Assembly (NCBI RefSeq): GCF_003660105.1
Contig: NZ_CP032823.1
Location: 1,612,001-1,676,000, forward strand
Origin: Aliarcobacter cryaerophilus ATCC 43158
Lineage (GTDB): Bacteria > Campylobacterota > Campylobacteria > Campylobacterales > Arcobacteraceae
DNA length: 64,000 nucleotides
Direction: 5' to 3'
Below the pieces are notes generated by a model. That model ran no database searches, had not been told where the DNA came from, and was given only the letters and a program-made list of their open reading frames with translations. Positions 47,214 through 57,803 of the stretch are shown here, piece after piece (the stretch's first letter is position 1; every line of letters begins with the position of its first letter). The translations under genes were made by a program, and so were the position numbers.

Positions 47214-49237
47214 TGAGCGCAAATTATAATATCCTAAAAAGCTTCGCTAATGAATACCATGAAAACAACTCAATAAAAGAGATAATTTATGAAGATGGAC
47301 TAGTTGGTGAAATCCAAAAAACAGTAGATAAACTTTTAGATGAAAAATTCCATCCATCAATTCAATTTCATACAATTTTAAATAAACAATTAAAAAGAGC
47401 TAGATATCCTATGGAAGTTGCAATTACTGGACAATTTAGTGCTGGAAAATCTACATTTTTAAATGCCCTACTCTCAAGAAATATTTTACCAACTGGGATT
47501 ACTCCAGTTACTTCTAAAGTAAATTTTATAAATTATGGTGAAGATTTTAAACTTAAAATTACATATTACTCTGGAGCAACAGAATTTGCACCAATAGAAA
47601 GCATTGCTGATTTTACAGACCAAAGACAAGATGAGATGCAAAATATAAAATATCTTACTCTTTATGCTCCAATGCCTATTTTAAAAGACATCTCGTTTGT
47701 TGATACTCCAGGACTTAACTCTCAGTCACAAAGTGATACAGATGTTACTAAAAGAGTTTTAAAAGATGTTGGTGGAATTATTTGGCTAACACTTATTGAT
47801 AATGCTGGAAAACTATCAGAAGCTCAAGTTTTAGAAGAGTATATGCAACATTTCAAAAATAAATCTTTATGTGTTTTAAATCAAAAAGATAAATTAACTC
47901 CTGAACAAGTAGATACAACTACAAATTATGTAAAAGATAAATTTGGTAAATATTTTGCAAAAGTTGTACCAATTTCAGCAATAAAAGCATTAGAAGGAAG
48001 AGCAAAAGAGAAAGATATTTTAATTGAAGATGAAAATATAAATCTATTATCTGAATTAAAAAAAGAGCTTTTAACAAGTGATATTGAAAATAACAATAAC
48101 ATTGAAAAACTTTTATCTGAGCATAAAAATAGAATAAAATCTATTAAATTAGCTGATACAACACATAATACAAAACTTTTAGAGGACTCAAATATTCAAG
48201 AAGTTTTAGATTTCATTGAAACTACTATTAGACCACAAGCTGCTGAAGCAAAAGAGTTTGCTATAAAAAAAGATTTAAGAAGTTTTTGTGATATTTTAAT
48301 AAAAGAGTATGAAACAATAATAAAAGTTTATGATGCTTTAGTTGAAATTTTGGAGTCTTGTGAGCCTAGAGTCCTAGAGTCCTTTGATAATATTTATAAA
48401 CAATACTCAAATGAACTATTTACTATATACAATTCTCTAGAGAGTATCATGGATAAAATTGCACATGAAACATTTAAAAATATAAAAAGAAAAAAATCTA
48501 CAAGATTTGAGATTTCAAAATCACTATTTGGTGAAAAAATAGAAAAATTCGATTTTGAAACTTTTTGGGTAGATAGTGATGCTATTTATAAAGCTTTATT
48601 TTACGATGACCAAACTATTGATAAAATGTTTAAAAGATCAATGAAACTTCTTAAAAATGTTGAGCTAGATACTGATGAATCTTTTAGAGAAGTTTTTAGA
48701 ATAGTAAAAAATGATATTGTAAAATGGCAAGAAAACTATGAACTTATAAGAAAAAATAGAGAAATAGCCTCAGATATTGAGTTTTCAAATACAAGACACT
48801 TTGCTGCAAAAGTTTATGAAAATGTTATAAGAGTCTTCTATAAAGCAATTTTAGAAAATATTTCAGCTTTAAGAAAAAAATTTGGATATTTTAATGGTGC
48901 ACTATCTTATTCATATATTCAAATTACTCAAGCAACTATTGCTCATTTTGAACAACAAATAGTAGAAAGTGAAGAGTTATACAAAAAAGAGCCAAGTAGA
49001 TTTTCTATAAATTGTCCAAGAGAAGATGAAATAGTTGGAAAACTAAAAGCAAATTTTGGTTTTGAAAAAATAGAAGATTTTTTAACTTCAAAAAGAAACT
49101 ATCTTTTTAAAATTATAAAATACTCAAAAGAGCAATATTTAGAGATAAATAAAGATAGAATACTTTTTGTAAAAGATAAAAAAGAGCAATTTATAACAAA
49201 AATAGAAGAGCTTGAAAAAATAAAAAATGAGATATAA
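47213..49237 (+). CDS. Dynamin-like GTPase, second of a pair (Cj0412-like)
   Basis: Partner of the preceding GTPase. The 674 residues have a short N-terminal helical part, P-loop GQFSAGKST (73-81), TGITPVTSKV as switch I and G3 VDTPGLNSQSQ. In place of the usual NKxD the G4 reads NQKD (in LCVLNQKDKLT). Helical stalk segments with a more hydrophobic region make up the C-terminal half. Coupled to its partner by a TAATG junction, in keeping with stoichiometric assembly. Its role (division, membrane repair or trafficking) is unknown. Confidence 0.9.
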   Translation: MSANYNILKSFANEYHENNSIKEIIYEDGLVGEIQKTVDKLLDEKFHPSIQFHTILNKQLKRARYPMEVAITGQFSAGKSTFLNALLSRNILPTGITPVTSKVNFINYGEDFKLKITYYSGATEFAPIESIADFTDQRQDEMQNIKYLTLYAPMPILKDISFVDTPGLNSQSQSDTDVTKRVLKDVGGIIWLTLIDNAGKLSEAQVLEEYMQHFKNKSLCVLNQKDKLTPEQVDTTTNYVKDKFGKYFAKVVPISAIKALEGRAKEKDILIEDENINLLSELKKELLTSDIENNNNIEKLLSEHKNRIKSIKLADTTHNTKLLEDSNIQEVLDFIETTIRPQAAEAKEFAIKKDLRSFCDILIKEYETIIKVYDALVEILESCEPRVLESFDNIYKQYSNELFTIYNSLESIMDKIAHETFKNIKRKKSTRFEISKSLFGEKIEKFDFETFWVDSDAIYKALFYDDQTIDKMFKRSMKLLKNVELDTDESFREVFRIVKNDIVKWQENYELIRKNREIASDIEFSNTRHFAAKVYENVIRVFYKAILENISALRKKFGYFNGALSYSYIQITQATIAHFEQQIVESEELYKKEPSRFSINCPREDEIVGKLKANFGFEKIEDFLTSKRNYLFKIIKYSKEQYLEINKDRILFVKDKKEQFITKIEELEKIKNEI

Positions 49238-49248
49238 AAGGATATAAT

Positions 49249-49683
49249 TTGACACAAAATATTACAGAAAATATAGAATTTCAGGAATTGATACAAAATC
49301 ATTGTAAAGAACAAATTAATTTTTTTATATCAAAAGGTATTGATTTTAGTGTTATTGCAAATATTTCAAATATAACTTTTAATCCAGATTTACCAAATGA
49401 CTTAAAAAATAATTTAAGTAAATTCTCACTATTTACTTTAGCTGGTTATACATTTCAATCGGCACATATAAAAGATGAAAGCTTGTATTTTGAAGCTGGT
49501 TTTGGAAAAGATAACTTTGGAAGTTTAGTTGAAATACCATTTAACTCTATTTTTCAAATTATTAAAAATGATAATATTGTTTTTATAAATATAAGTGCAA
49601 CTTTGGAAAATAGCAATAAAAATCCAAAAAATAAGTCAATGAATGTATTTAAAAAGAATCCAAATAATAGTAAATTTAACTAA
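49249..49683 (+). CDS. SspB-like small protein in the dynamin cluster
   Basis: I recognise only a resemblance. The region SLYFEAGFGKDNFGSLVEIPFNSIFQIIKN matches by pattern the SspB core, where a strand ending in ARFGG is followed by a strand with VPxxAVxAI. An upstream LPNDLKNNLSKFSL segment and a flexible basic Asn/Lys-rich C-terminal tail also fit that layout. SspB proteins deliver ssrA-tagged substrates to ClpXP and dock by their tail. The 144-residue protein has no signal or membrane segment. Start is TTG with AAAAGGA upstream, 11 bases after the second GTPase. Function is inference. Confidence 0.5.
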   Translation: MTQNITENIEFQELIQNHCKEQINFFISKGIDFSVIANISNITFNPDLPNDLKNNLSKFSLFTLAGYTFQSAHIKDESLYFEAGFGKDNFGSLVEIPFNSIFQIIKNDNIVFINISATLENSNKNPKNKSMNVFKKNPNNSKFN

Positions 49684-49708
49684 AAAATAGTTTAAATAAC
49701 TATTTTTT
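49682..49708. terminator. Bidirectional terminator between the SspB-like gene and fabH
   Basis: AAAAAATAGTT (49682-49692) and AACTATTTTTT (49698-49708) form a perfect 11-bp stem with a 5-nt loop. A/T runs within the arms provide a T-tract on both strands. The right arm includes the fabH stop codon. Confidence 0.7.
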
Positions 49709-50698
49709 AGGTGCAAACTTAAACAATGCACAACCCCAAGTTAATCCACCACCAAATGCATCAAAAAGTATAGTATCTCCTGCTTTTATTCTACCTTCTT
49801 CAAAGGCATAATTCATAGCCATAGGAATTGATGCAGCTGATGTATTTCCATACTTGTCAACTGTTACAACAGTTTGCTCATCACTTATATTTAAAGCTTC
49901 ACCAACAGCTTTTATGATTCTATAGTTTGCTTGATGGGGAATAAAATGAGTAATATCTTTATTTGAAAGATTATGCTTTTCTAATATTTTTACAACATCT
50001 GAAGTCAATGTTTTAACAGCAAGTTTAAATGTTTCATTACCCTTCATTGAAATACAAGCCAATTTTGCATCTACAACTTCTTGGCTACACGGATGCTTAC
50101 TCCCACCACCAGTAGTTTTGATTAAGTCTTCGTAAGTTCCATCACTAGAACAACTAATATCAATTATTGCTTCGTTTTTATCATCTGTCGCACTAATTAT
50201 TGCAGCTCCAGCTCCATCTCCAAAGATAAAACAAGTTGTTCTATCTTCATAATTCAAAATAGAGCTATATTTTTCAGCTCCAATAATTAAAACATTTTTC
50301 TTTAAACCTGACTCAATAAAAGCTTTTGCAATATTTAAAATATATACAAAACCTGTACATGCAGCACTTACATCAAAAGCCATAACATCTTTTATATCTA
50401 GCTTTGAAGCAATTAAACAAGCAGTTGAAGGCATACATAAAAAATCAGGAGTAACTGTTGCACAAATTATTAAATCTATCTCATCTTTAGAAATATTTGC
50501 TCTTTTTATTGCAACTTCTGCAGCTTTTGCACCTAAATCAGAAGATGCTTCGTTATCTTCAGCTAATCTTCTCTCTTTTATACCTGTTCTTTTTGTAATC
50601 CACTCATCATTTGTATCAATTATCTTCTCAAAATCTGCATTTGTCATTATCTTTGATGGAATATAAGCACCAATTGACCTAAAAGCCGCATATTTCAT
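49700..50698 (-). CDS. fabH: 3-oxoacyl-ACP synthase III (KAS III)
   Basis: Starts fatty-acid chains by condensing acetyl-CoA with malonyl-ACP. Numbering from MKYAAFRSIGAYIP, the 332 residues have the catalytic triad Cys114 (DVSAACTGFVY), His255 (HFIPHQANYR) and Asn285 (DKYGNTSAAS). A longer frame reaches 50740, but AAGGA lies 7-8 bases before the ATG at 50698 and the family begins here. It follows plsX after 10 bases in the conserved rpmF-plsX-fabH order. Confidence 0.97.
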   Translation of the reverse strand: MKYAAFRSIGAYIPSKIMTNADFEKIIDTNDEWITKRTGIKERRLAEDNEASSDLGAKAAEVAIKRANISKDEIDLIICATVTPDFLCMPSTACLIASKLDIKDVMAFDVSAACTGFVYILNIAKAFIESGLKKNVLIIGAEKYSSILNYEDRTTCFIFGDGAGAAIISATDDKNEAIIDISCSSDGTYEDLIKTTGGGSKHPCSQEVVDAKLACISMKGNETFKLAVKTLTSDVVKILEKHNLSNKDITHFIPHQANYRIIKAVGEALNISDEQTVVTVDKYGNTSAASIPMAMNYAFEEGRIKAGDTILFDAFGGGLTWGCALFKFAPKK

Positions 50699-50708
50699 AT
50701 CATTTTCC

Positions 50709-51731
50709 TTAAAGAGTAGGCTCTTTGCTACTACTTTCATTTATTAAATATTTCTCTAATCTTTGCTCAATTACAGAATCTAAATTTGAGCTAGCACTAT
50801 TAATTGCTTGAAAAATTGCATTTTTTATAGCTTTTGGATTTGATTTACCATGAGATATTATCACAGGTGCTTTTACTCCTAAAAGTGGAGCTCCACCATA
50901 TTCAGCATAATCAACTTTTAATTTTAGATTTTTAAAAACTTTTCTCATTAAAACTGCACCAGTTATTGAAATAAGAGATCTTTTTAAATCTTTTTTCATA
51001 ATTTTACTAATAGTATCAGCAACACCCTCGGCTGTTTTTAGTAGGATATTTCCTACAAAACCATCACAAACAACAACATCTACTGTTCCTTTAAAGATAT
51101 CATTTCCTTCAACATTTCCAGCAAAGTTTGGAACTTTTGAAATTAACTTATAAGCCTCTTTAGTTACTTCATTGCCTTTACTTTCTTCTTCTCCATTGCT
51201 TAAAAGCCCAATTATTGGTTCATCCAGCCTTAGTACAACTTGTGCATAAGCTTGACCCATAATTGCAAATTGAAATAAGTTTTTCGCATCACTATCTACA
51301 TTTGCTCCAACATCTAATACTAAAGTATTTTGATTTTCACTCGTAGGCATAAGTGTTGCAATAGCAGGTCTTGAAACACCTTTTAATCTTCCAATTTTCA
51401 GTGTAGCCAAAGACATAGAAGCTCCAGAGTGACCAGCTGATACAACTGCATCTGCCTTACCATCTTTTACAAGTTCTATTGCTTTATAAATAGTTGATTC
51501 TTTTCTTTTTAAAGCATCAGTTGCACTATCATGCATACTAATAACATCTTTTGTATCCAAAATTTCTATTCTGTCGTTAAAAGTAGGTGGTATAAGTTTT
51601 GAAAGTTGTTCTTTATCTCCTACAGCTATTGCTGTAAAATTGTTATTGTTTCTAATGGCTAGAATAAGCCCTTCTATTATTGGTTCGGGACCAAAGTCCC
51701 CTCCCATTGCATCTATTGCTATTTTTATCAT
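50709..51731 (-). CDS. plsX: Phosphate acyltransferase PlsX
   Basis: Makes acyl-phosphate from acyl-ACP for phospholipid synthesis. The 340 residues open with [18 protein letters not shown] and contain [29 protein letters not shown] and [13 protein letters not shown], all PlsX signatures. Its ATG shares one base with the rpmF stop (TAATG on the minus strand), linking lipid synthesis and ribosomal protein genes as in many bacteria. Confidence 0.97.
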   Translation of the reverse strand: MIKIAIDAMGGDFGPEPIIEGLILAIRNNNNFTAIAVGDKEQLSKLIPPTFNDRIEILDTKDVISMHDSATDALKRKESTIYKAIELVKDGKADAVVSAGHSGASMSLATLKIGRLKGVSRPAIATLMPTSENQNTLVLDVGANVDSDAKNLFQFAIMGQAYAQVVLRLDEPIIGLLSNGEEESKGNEVTKEAYKLISKVPNFAGNVEGNDIFKGTVDVVVCDGFVGNILLKTAEGVADTISKIMKKDLKRSLISITGAVLMRKVFKNLKLKVDYAEYGGAPLLGVKAPVIISHGKSNPKAIKNAIFQAINSASSNLDSVIEQRLEKYLINESSSKEPTL

Positions 51732-51883
51732 TAGTTTTTGTATTCACCAGTGTTTGGATTAACCATATGAGGCATTTTCCAAGAACCATCACTATCTTTT
51801 ACTGGTCTTTTTAATGCAATCTTATAATGAGTTCTTCTCATTGCTGATCTTGAATGAGATACTCTTCTTTTTGGTACTGCCAT
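51731..51883 (-). CDS. rpmF: 50S ribosomal protein L32
   Basis: Small large-subunit protein of 50 residues: [20 protein letters not shown] then IALKRPV and a short tail ending TGEYKN. No cysteine, so this is the zinc-free form. AGGAG lies upstream in the gap after yceD. Order yceD-rpmF-plsX-fabH is conserved widely. Its stop overlaps the plsX start by one base. Confidence 0.96.
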   Translation of the reverse strand: MAVPKRRVSHSRSAMRRTHYKIALKRPVKDSDGSWKMPHMVNPNTGEYKN

Positions 51884-51898
51884 AATTATTCTCCTATT

Positions 51899-52276
51899 TT
51901 AAAATTCTTGTTCAAATATACTACTATTTCCATCACAATCTTTACAAAGTAAGTAGTCACTTCTTATGCTGTTTAATTCACTTTGAATTATTTCATCAAA
52001 GTCGATCAAACTATTTTCAATCTCTATTACTAAAAATTCATCTTCGTTTCCTTTAAATACTCCATCACTTAAAAGAAGTTTTAAATCTTCATTTATATCC
52101 AAAGTCTCTAAAGTTCCACATCTTGAGCAATCTATTTCAATATTACCTATCAAATTTGCTTCAATTTTTACTAACGATGACGAAATTCTACAAAAAGTAC
52201 CTTCAATTTTAACTGAATTTAAAGAAGTATTAAACTCTTTTTTTTCTTGAGGTATTTTTTTAAACTCTATTTTCAT
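51899..52276 (-). CDS. yceD: YceD family protein (DUF177)
   Basis: The 125-residue protein sits just before rpmF, the hallmark place of YceD, which is linked to 23S rRNA accumulation in other organisms. It has two CxxC pairs, Cys50/Cys53 (IDCSRCGTLE) and CKDC near residue 114. The acidic C-terminal third fits the family. The start ATG lies 6 bases after the ndk stop. Molecular role is not settled. Confidence 0.88.
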   Translation of the reverse strand: MKIEFKKIPQEKKEFNTSLNSVKIEGTFCRISSSLVKIEANLIGNIEIDCSRCGTLETLDINEDLKLLLSDGVFKGNEDEFLVIEIENSLIDFDEIIQSELNSIRSDYLLCKDCDGNSSIFEQEF

Positions 52277-52282
52277 TTTAGA

Positions 52283-52696
52283 TTAACAAATTTCTCTTTG
52301 TGCAAAAAAGAAATCAATTTCAATAGCTGCATTTTCTAAAGAGTCACTTCCGTGTACTGCATTCGCATCAATTGAATCTGCAAAATCAGCTCTAATTGTT
52401 CCAGCTGCAGCCTCTTTAGGATTTGTTGCACCCATTAAATCTCTATTTTTTGCCATTGCATTTGTTCCTTCTAAAACAGAAACTACAACAGGTCCACTAA
52501 TCATAAATTCAACTAAATCTTTGAAGAAAGGTCTAGCAGCATGAACTGCATAAAAAGCTTCAGCATCCGCTTTACTTAATTGTAGTTTTTTTGTAGCTGC
52601 AATTCTTAATCCAGCACTTTCAAATCTATCTAAAATTTTACCAACTACATTTTTTGCAACTGCATCTGGTTTTATTATCGATAATGTTCTTTCCAT
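52283..52696 (-). CDS. ndk: Nucleoside diphosphate kinase
   Basis: Equilibrates nucleoside di- and triphosphates by a phosphohistidine intermediate. The 137 residues start [16 protein letters not shown] and carry active-site His115 in [12 protein letters not shown] with [17 protein letters not shown] upstream. AGAGG precedes the ATG. It lies between fdx and yceD on the same strand, and six bases separate it from yceD. Confidence 0.97.
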   Translation of the reverse strand: MERTLSIIKPDAVAKNVVGKILDRFESAGLRIAATKKLQLSKADAEAFYAVHAARPFFKDLVEFMISGPVVVSVLEGTNAMAKNRDLMGATNPKEAAAGTIRADFADSIDANAVHGSDSLENAAIEIDFFFAQREIC

Positions 52697-52770
52697 AATA
52701 TATTCCTCTTTGTTTTTTTAGTCGCGGATTTTATCTAAAAAAAGATAAAAAAGCAAGTTTTCGAACTTTA

Positions 52771-53043
52771 TTACTCTACAACAGGTTCTCCAACCTCTCC
52801 TCTATCATCTTTTTCTATCTTACTAGAACCAACTTCATCCCAAACTATACAACCCTCAGTAGGACATGCATCTGCGCAAGCTGGTGCATCATTATGCCCA
52901 ACACACTCAACACATTTGTCTTTATATACAAAATATACATCTTCCCCTGTTGGGTTATCATCATTATCTACTATTGCTCCAACTGGACACTCATCTAAAC
53001 ATGCATCACAGCTAATACAAATATCAGTAATTTTTACTGCCAT
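52771..53043 (-). CDS. fdxA: 2[4Fe-4S] ferredoxin (FdxA-like)
   Basis: Small electron carrier. The 90 residues hold CISCDACLDECP (Cys9, 12, 15, 19) and an Alvin-type second site with eight residues between the second and third ligands (Cys44, Cys47, Cys56, Cys60). An extra Cys65 and an acidic tail follow. Its place divergent from an AhpC-type peroxiredoxin matches C. jejuni fdxA, which is iron-induced and contributes to aerotolerance. Redox partners here are unknown. GGAG precedes ATG. Confidence 0.9.
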   Translation of the reverse strand: MAVKITDICISCDACLDECPVGAIVDNDDNPTGEDVYFVYKDKCVECVGHNDAPACADACPTEGCIVWDEVGSSKIEKDDRGEVGEPVVE

Positions 53044-53102
53044 ATTTATTCTCCATAAAAAATTTTATAAAACTCTATCAAAGTAAAAATAAATCTATTA
53101 TT

Positions 53103-53121
53103 AAAGATAAATATTATCTTT
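53103..53121. promoter_or_regulatory. Fur/PerR-like palindrome between fdxA and the peroxiredoxin gene
   Basis: AAAGATAA-ATA-TTATCTTT is a perfect 8-bp inverted repeat with a 3-base centre. Its core AGATAAATATTATCT matches the 7-1-7 Fur-family operator TGATAATNATTATCA at 11 of 14 defined positions. It lies 45 bases upstream of the peroxiredoxin -10 and 60 bases from the ferredoxin start. The region is AT-rich, which lowers certainty. Confidence 0.5.
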
Positions 53122-53165
53122 TAAAAAATATTTTTCTTTTTAAGCTTTCTCTAAAAAAATAGTGA

Positions 53166-53171
53166 TATAAT
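53166..53171 (+). promoter_or_regulatory. Candidate -10 element for the peroxiredoxin gene
   Basis: TATAAT in AGTGATATAATTTC, 39 bases before the start codon, with a TG two bases upstream resembling an extended -10. AAAAAGGA ribosome site follows within the leader. Confidence 0.5.
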
Positions 53172-53209
53172 TTCAACATTAAATTTTAAAAAAATAAAAA
53201 GGATTAAAT

Positions 53210-53806
53210 ATGTTAGTAACAAAAAAAGCTCCAGATTTTACAGCAACAGCTGTATTAGCAGATGGTCAAATTTCAGAAGATTTTAACTTATATAAAAATA
53301 TTGGGAAAAATGGTGCAGTATTATTTTTCTACCCATTGGATTTTACTTTTGTTTGTCCATCTGAAATAATTGCATTTTCAAACAGAATCAAAGATTTTGA
53401 AGATAGAGGAATTCAAGTAATTGGTTGTTCGGTTGATTCTCAATTCTCACACTTTGCATGGAGAGAAACTCCAGTTGAAAATGGTGGAATTGGAAGAGTT
53501 AAATTTCCATTAGTTGCAGATATTACAAAACAAATTTCAAAAGATTTTGATGTTTTATTTGGTGATTCAGTTGCATTAAGAGGTTCTTTTTTAATTGATA
53601 AAGATGGAACAGTAAGACATGCAGTTATCAACGATTTACCACTAGGAAGAAACATAGATGAGATGATTAGAATGGTTGATACTATGTTATTTACAAATGA
53701 GCATGGTGAAGTTTGTCCAGCTGGATGGTCAAAAGGTGACGAAGGAATGAAAGCTGATAAATCTGGTGTTGCTGAATATTTAGCTAAACACTCTTCTGAT
53801 TTATAA
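53210..53806 (+). CDS. ahpC: AhpC/TSA-type 2-Cys peroxiredoxin
   Basis: Reduces hydrogen peroxide and organic peroxides. The 198 residues have the peroxidatic Cys49 in DFTFVCPSEI and resolving Cys169 in GEVCPAGW. NGGIG and a C-terminal EYL stand in for the GGLG and YF motifs of peroxide-sensitive members, so inactivation by overoxidation may be intermediate. No AhpF is nearby; reduction by thioredoxin is likely. Divergent from fdxA, as in C. jejuni. Confidence 0.95.
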   Translation: MLVTKKAPDFTATAVLADGQISEDFNLYKNIGKNGAVLFFYPLDFTFVCPSEIIAFSNRIKDFEDRGIQVIGCSVDSQFSHFAWRETPVENGGIGRVKFPLVADITKQISKDFDVLFGDSVALRGSFLIDKDGTVRHAVINDLPLGRNIDEMIRMVDTMLFTNEHGEVCPAGWSKGDEGMKADKSGVAEYLAKHSSDL

Positions 53807-53824
53807 TTAATATAAAATCAAATT

Positions 53825-53856
53825 AAAAAGAGAGTGATTTTTTACTCTCTTTTTTA
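53825..53856 (+). terminator. Rho-independent terminator of the peroxiredoxin gene
   Basis: AAAAAGAGAGT (53825-53835) and ACTCTCTTTTT (53844-53854) form an 11-bp perfect stem with an 8-nt loop, and the T-run continues to 53855. The 115 bases after it, up to rho, are AT-rich without a clear promoter match. Confidence 0.75.
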
Positions 53857-53971
53857 CTTTTCTTGACAAATTTATAAATATTAACTAAAATCACATTTCA
53901 CTTTTTTTAAAAGCTACAAAAACTACAAAAAAATACATATATTTTATGTAAATTCAAAGGTAAAAAAACTC

Positions 53972-55294
53972 ATGGAAGAGTCAAAAGAAGATTTAAAATC
54001 AAAAAATAGTAAAAAAACAAGAACTCATATACCAGTAGATGGATATAAAATTGAGCAGCTAAGAGAACTTCCAATTGAAACTCTAATCGATATAGCAAAT
54101 GATTTAGATGTTGAAAACCCACAAGAATTAAAAAGGCAAGATTTAATGTTTATGATACTTGCTTCTCAAATAGATGCAGGTGGTTTTATACTCTTTACTG
54201 GTATTTTAGAAATAAAAGACGGTGGATTTGGTTTTTTAAGAGCAATTGATGGAAACTTTTCTGATACTTCAAATGACTCATACGTAAGTGCCACACAAAT
54301 TAAAAAATTTGCACTAAGAACTGGAGATATTGTAACAGGACAAGTAAGACCCCCAAACAAAGATAGCGAAAAATATAATGCTTTACTTAAAATAGAAGCT
54401 ATAAATTATCTACCTGTAAAAGATTCAAAAAATAGACCACTTTTTGACAACTTAACTCCACTATACTCTACAACAAAATTTAAATTTGAGTTTGATAGTC
54501 AAAAATTAACAGGTCGTGTACTTGACTTATTTGCTCCTATGGGAAAAGGTCAAAGAAGCTTAATAGTAGCACCTCCAAAAACTGGTAAAACAGAACTTTT
54601 AAAAGAACTAGCTCATGCAATTAGCAAAAATCACCCCGAAGTTACTTTGATGGTTTTATTGATTGATGAAAGACCTGAAGAGGTTACAGATATGCAAAGA
54701 AGCGTTAAAGGAGAAGTTTATAGTTCTACTTTTGACTTGCCAGCTCATAATCATGTAAGAGTTGCAGAAATTGTTATTGAAAAAGCAAAAAGACTTGTAG
54801 AAATGAAAAAAGATGTTGTAATACTTCTTGATTCAATTACAAGATTAGCAAGAGCTTACAATACAGTAACACCATCTTCTGGAAAGGTTCTTTCAGGTGG
54901 AGTTGATGCAAATGCTTTACATAAACCAAAAAGATTTTTTGGAGCAGCTAGAAATATTGAAGAGGGTGGAAGTCTTACAATTATATCAACAGCTTTAATT
55001 GATACTGGTTCAAAAATGGATGAAGTTATTTTTGAAGAGTTTAAAGGTACTGGAAACTCTGAAGTAGTTCTTAGTAGAAATGCATCAAATAAAAGAGTTT
55101 ATCCTGCTATTGATATTGTAAAATCAGGTACAAGAAAAGAAGAGCTACTTTTAACTCCTGATATTTTACAAAAAACTTGGATTTTAAGAAATGCTATGAG
55201 TGAAATGGATGAAGTTGATGTTTTAAAATTCTTATATCCAAAAATGCAAAAAACAAAAAACAATGATGATTTTTTTGCTTCAATGAACGAATAA
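53972..55294 (+). CDS. rho: Transcription termination factor Rho
   Basis: Hexameric RNA helicase that ends transcription at unstructured RNA. The 440 residues show the N-terminal Rho region ([24 protein letters not shown]), a cold-shock-like RNA-binding domain ([15 protein letters not shown]), Walker [16 protein letters not shown] and [24 protein letters not shown] and the R-loop region [11 protein letters not shown] follow. Full length. AAAGG lies upstream. An imperfect stem of AGGTAA/TTACCT follows the stop in the 137-base gap before gdhA. Confidence 0.97.
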   Translation: MEESKEDLKSKNSKKTRTHIPVDGYKIEQLRELPIETLIDIANDLDVENPQELKRQDLMFMILASQIDAGGFILFTGILEIKDGGFGFLRAIDGNFSDTSNDSYVSATQIKKFALRTGDIVTGQVRPPNKDSEKYNALLKIEAINYLPVKDSKNRPLFDNLTPLYSTTKFKFEFDSQKLTGRVLDLFAPMGKGQRSLIVAPPKTGKTELLKELAHAISKNHPEVTLMVLLIDERPEEVTDMQRSVKGEVYSSTFDLPAHNHVRVAEIVIEKAKRLVEMKKDVVILLDSITRLARAYNTVTPSSGKVLSGGVDANALHKPKRFFGAARNIEEGGSLTIISTALIDTGSKMDEVIFEEFKGTGNSEVVLSRNASNKRVYPAIDIVKSGTRKEELLLTPDILQKTWILRNAMSEMDEVDVLKFLYPKMQKTKNNDDFFASMNE

Positions 55295-55416
55295 ATTACT
55301 TAAAATCTACTTAAAAATGAAAAAAAAGGTAATATTTTTATAAATTTGTAAAGATTTTACCTAAATTTAAACAAAATCAAATAATTCTTCTGGTAAACTC
55401 CTTTCCCGAAATTTGA

Positions 55417-56784
<1,368 letters not shown>

Positions 56785-56793
56785 TAAAAAATA

Positions 56794-56820
56794 AAACTTA
56801 AGGATTTTTCCTTAAGTTTA
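56794..56820 (+). terminator. Rho-independent terminator of gdhA
   Basis: AAACTTAAGGA (56794-56804) and TCCTTAAGTTT (56809-56819) form a perfect 11-bp stem with a TTTT loop. It starts 9 bases after the gdhA stop. The next 160 bases hold no gene that I can support. Confidence 0.7.
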
Positions 56821-56985
56821 CAAAAACTTACTTTTATATATAACCACCCACAAAATACACAATAATCATTTAGAAAACTTAAAATTTATTTTCCTTTTAT
56901 TCAATTAAAATTTTAAGTTTTCGCATTATCAATAAAAAAGATTTTAAATAGCTCTTGCTTAACATTTTAGTTATATGTTTTTAGT

Positions 56986-56991
56986 TATAAT
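56986..56991 (+). promoter_or_regulatory. Candidate -10 element for murI-dnaX
   Basis: TATAAT in TTAGTTATAATTTCG, 32 bases before the TTG start of murI, in the 233-base gap after gdhA. Confidence 0.45.
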
Positions 56992-57017
56992 TTCGCAAAT
57001 TTTCAGTAAGGAAAAAG

Positions 57018-57803
57018 TTGAAAGTAGGAGTTTTTGATTCAGGTCTTGGCGGGTTAACTGTACTAAATGCAATTGTCAAAAATCTAAAAGGTGCAGATAT
57101 ATTTTATATAGCTGATACTTTATATGCGCCTTATGGTGATAAGAATAAAGATGAAATATTTTCAAGATCTGAAAAAATTGCAAATTATTTATTAAAAAAT
57201 TATGAAATAGATGCGCTTGTAATTGCTTGTAATACAGCTACATCAGTTGCAATAAAGCATTTAAGAGAAGTTTTCCCATCTTTAATAATTATTGGTACCG
57301 AACCTGGAATAAAACCAGCAATAAATAATACAAAAACACGAAATATTGGTATTTTAGCAACTGCTTCAACTCTCAAAGGTGAAAAATATCAAATTTTAGC
57401 AAATGAATTAACAACCAAAAGTGAAGTAAAATTATACGAACAAGCATGTATTGGTTTAGTTGAACAAATTGAAAATGGTGAGATAAATAGTTTAAAAACT
57501 TATACTATGCTTGAGAACTGGCTAAAACCAATGCTTCACAACAAAGTTGATACAATAGTTTTAGGTTGTACTCATTATCCTTTGGTAAAAAGAACAATTC
57601 TTGATATTGTTGGAGAAGATGTTCTTTTAATTGATACAGGTGATGCAATTGCAAAAAGAGTTGTAGCTCTAAGCCAAGATTTACAAAATAATAATAAAGA
57701 TGAGTTAAATATAGAGATTTTATACACTGGAAAGATAAATTCTGATATGGTAAAAATAATTTTAGGGAAAAACAAATTTGAAATGAGGAAATGTGAACTA
57801 TGA
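57018..57803 (+). CDS. murI: Glutamate racemase
   Basis: Supplies D-glutamate for peptidoglycan. The 261 residues have Asp7-Ser8 in VGVFDSGLGGLTV, catalytic Cys71 in VIACNTATS and catalytic Cys184 in VLGCTHYPLV. ADTLYAPYGDK near residue 40 is also conserved. Start is TTG behind AAGGAAA. Its stop overlaps dnaX by four bases (ATGA). Confidence 0.97.
   Translation: MKVGVFDSGLGGLTVLNAIVKNLKGADIFYIADTLYAPYGDKNKDEIFSRSEKIANYLLKNYEIDALVIACNTATSVAIKHLREVFPSLIIIGTEPGIKPAINNTKTRNIGILATASTLKGEKYQILANELTTKSEVKLYEQACIGLVEQIENGEINSLKTYTMLENWLKPMLHNKVDTIVLGCTHYPLVKRTILDIVGEDVLLIDTGDAIAKRVVALSQDLQNNNKDELNIEILYTGKINSDMVKIILGKNKFEMRKCEL

Noticed and set aside
50699-50740. N-terminal extension of FabH overlapping plsX
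   Set aside because: The KAS III fold begins at MKYAAF, and AAGGA precedes that ATG at proper distance.
55326-55362. Imperfect AGGTAA/TTACCT stem after rho
   Set aside because: Mismatched, with a long AT loop and no T-run; not enough for a terminator or an autoregulatory site.
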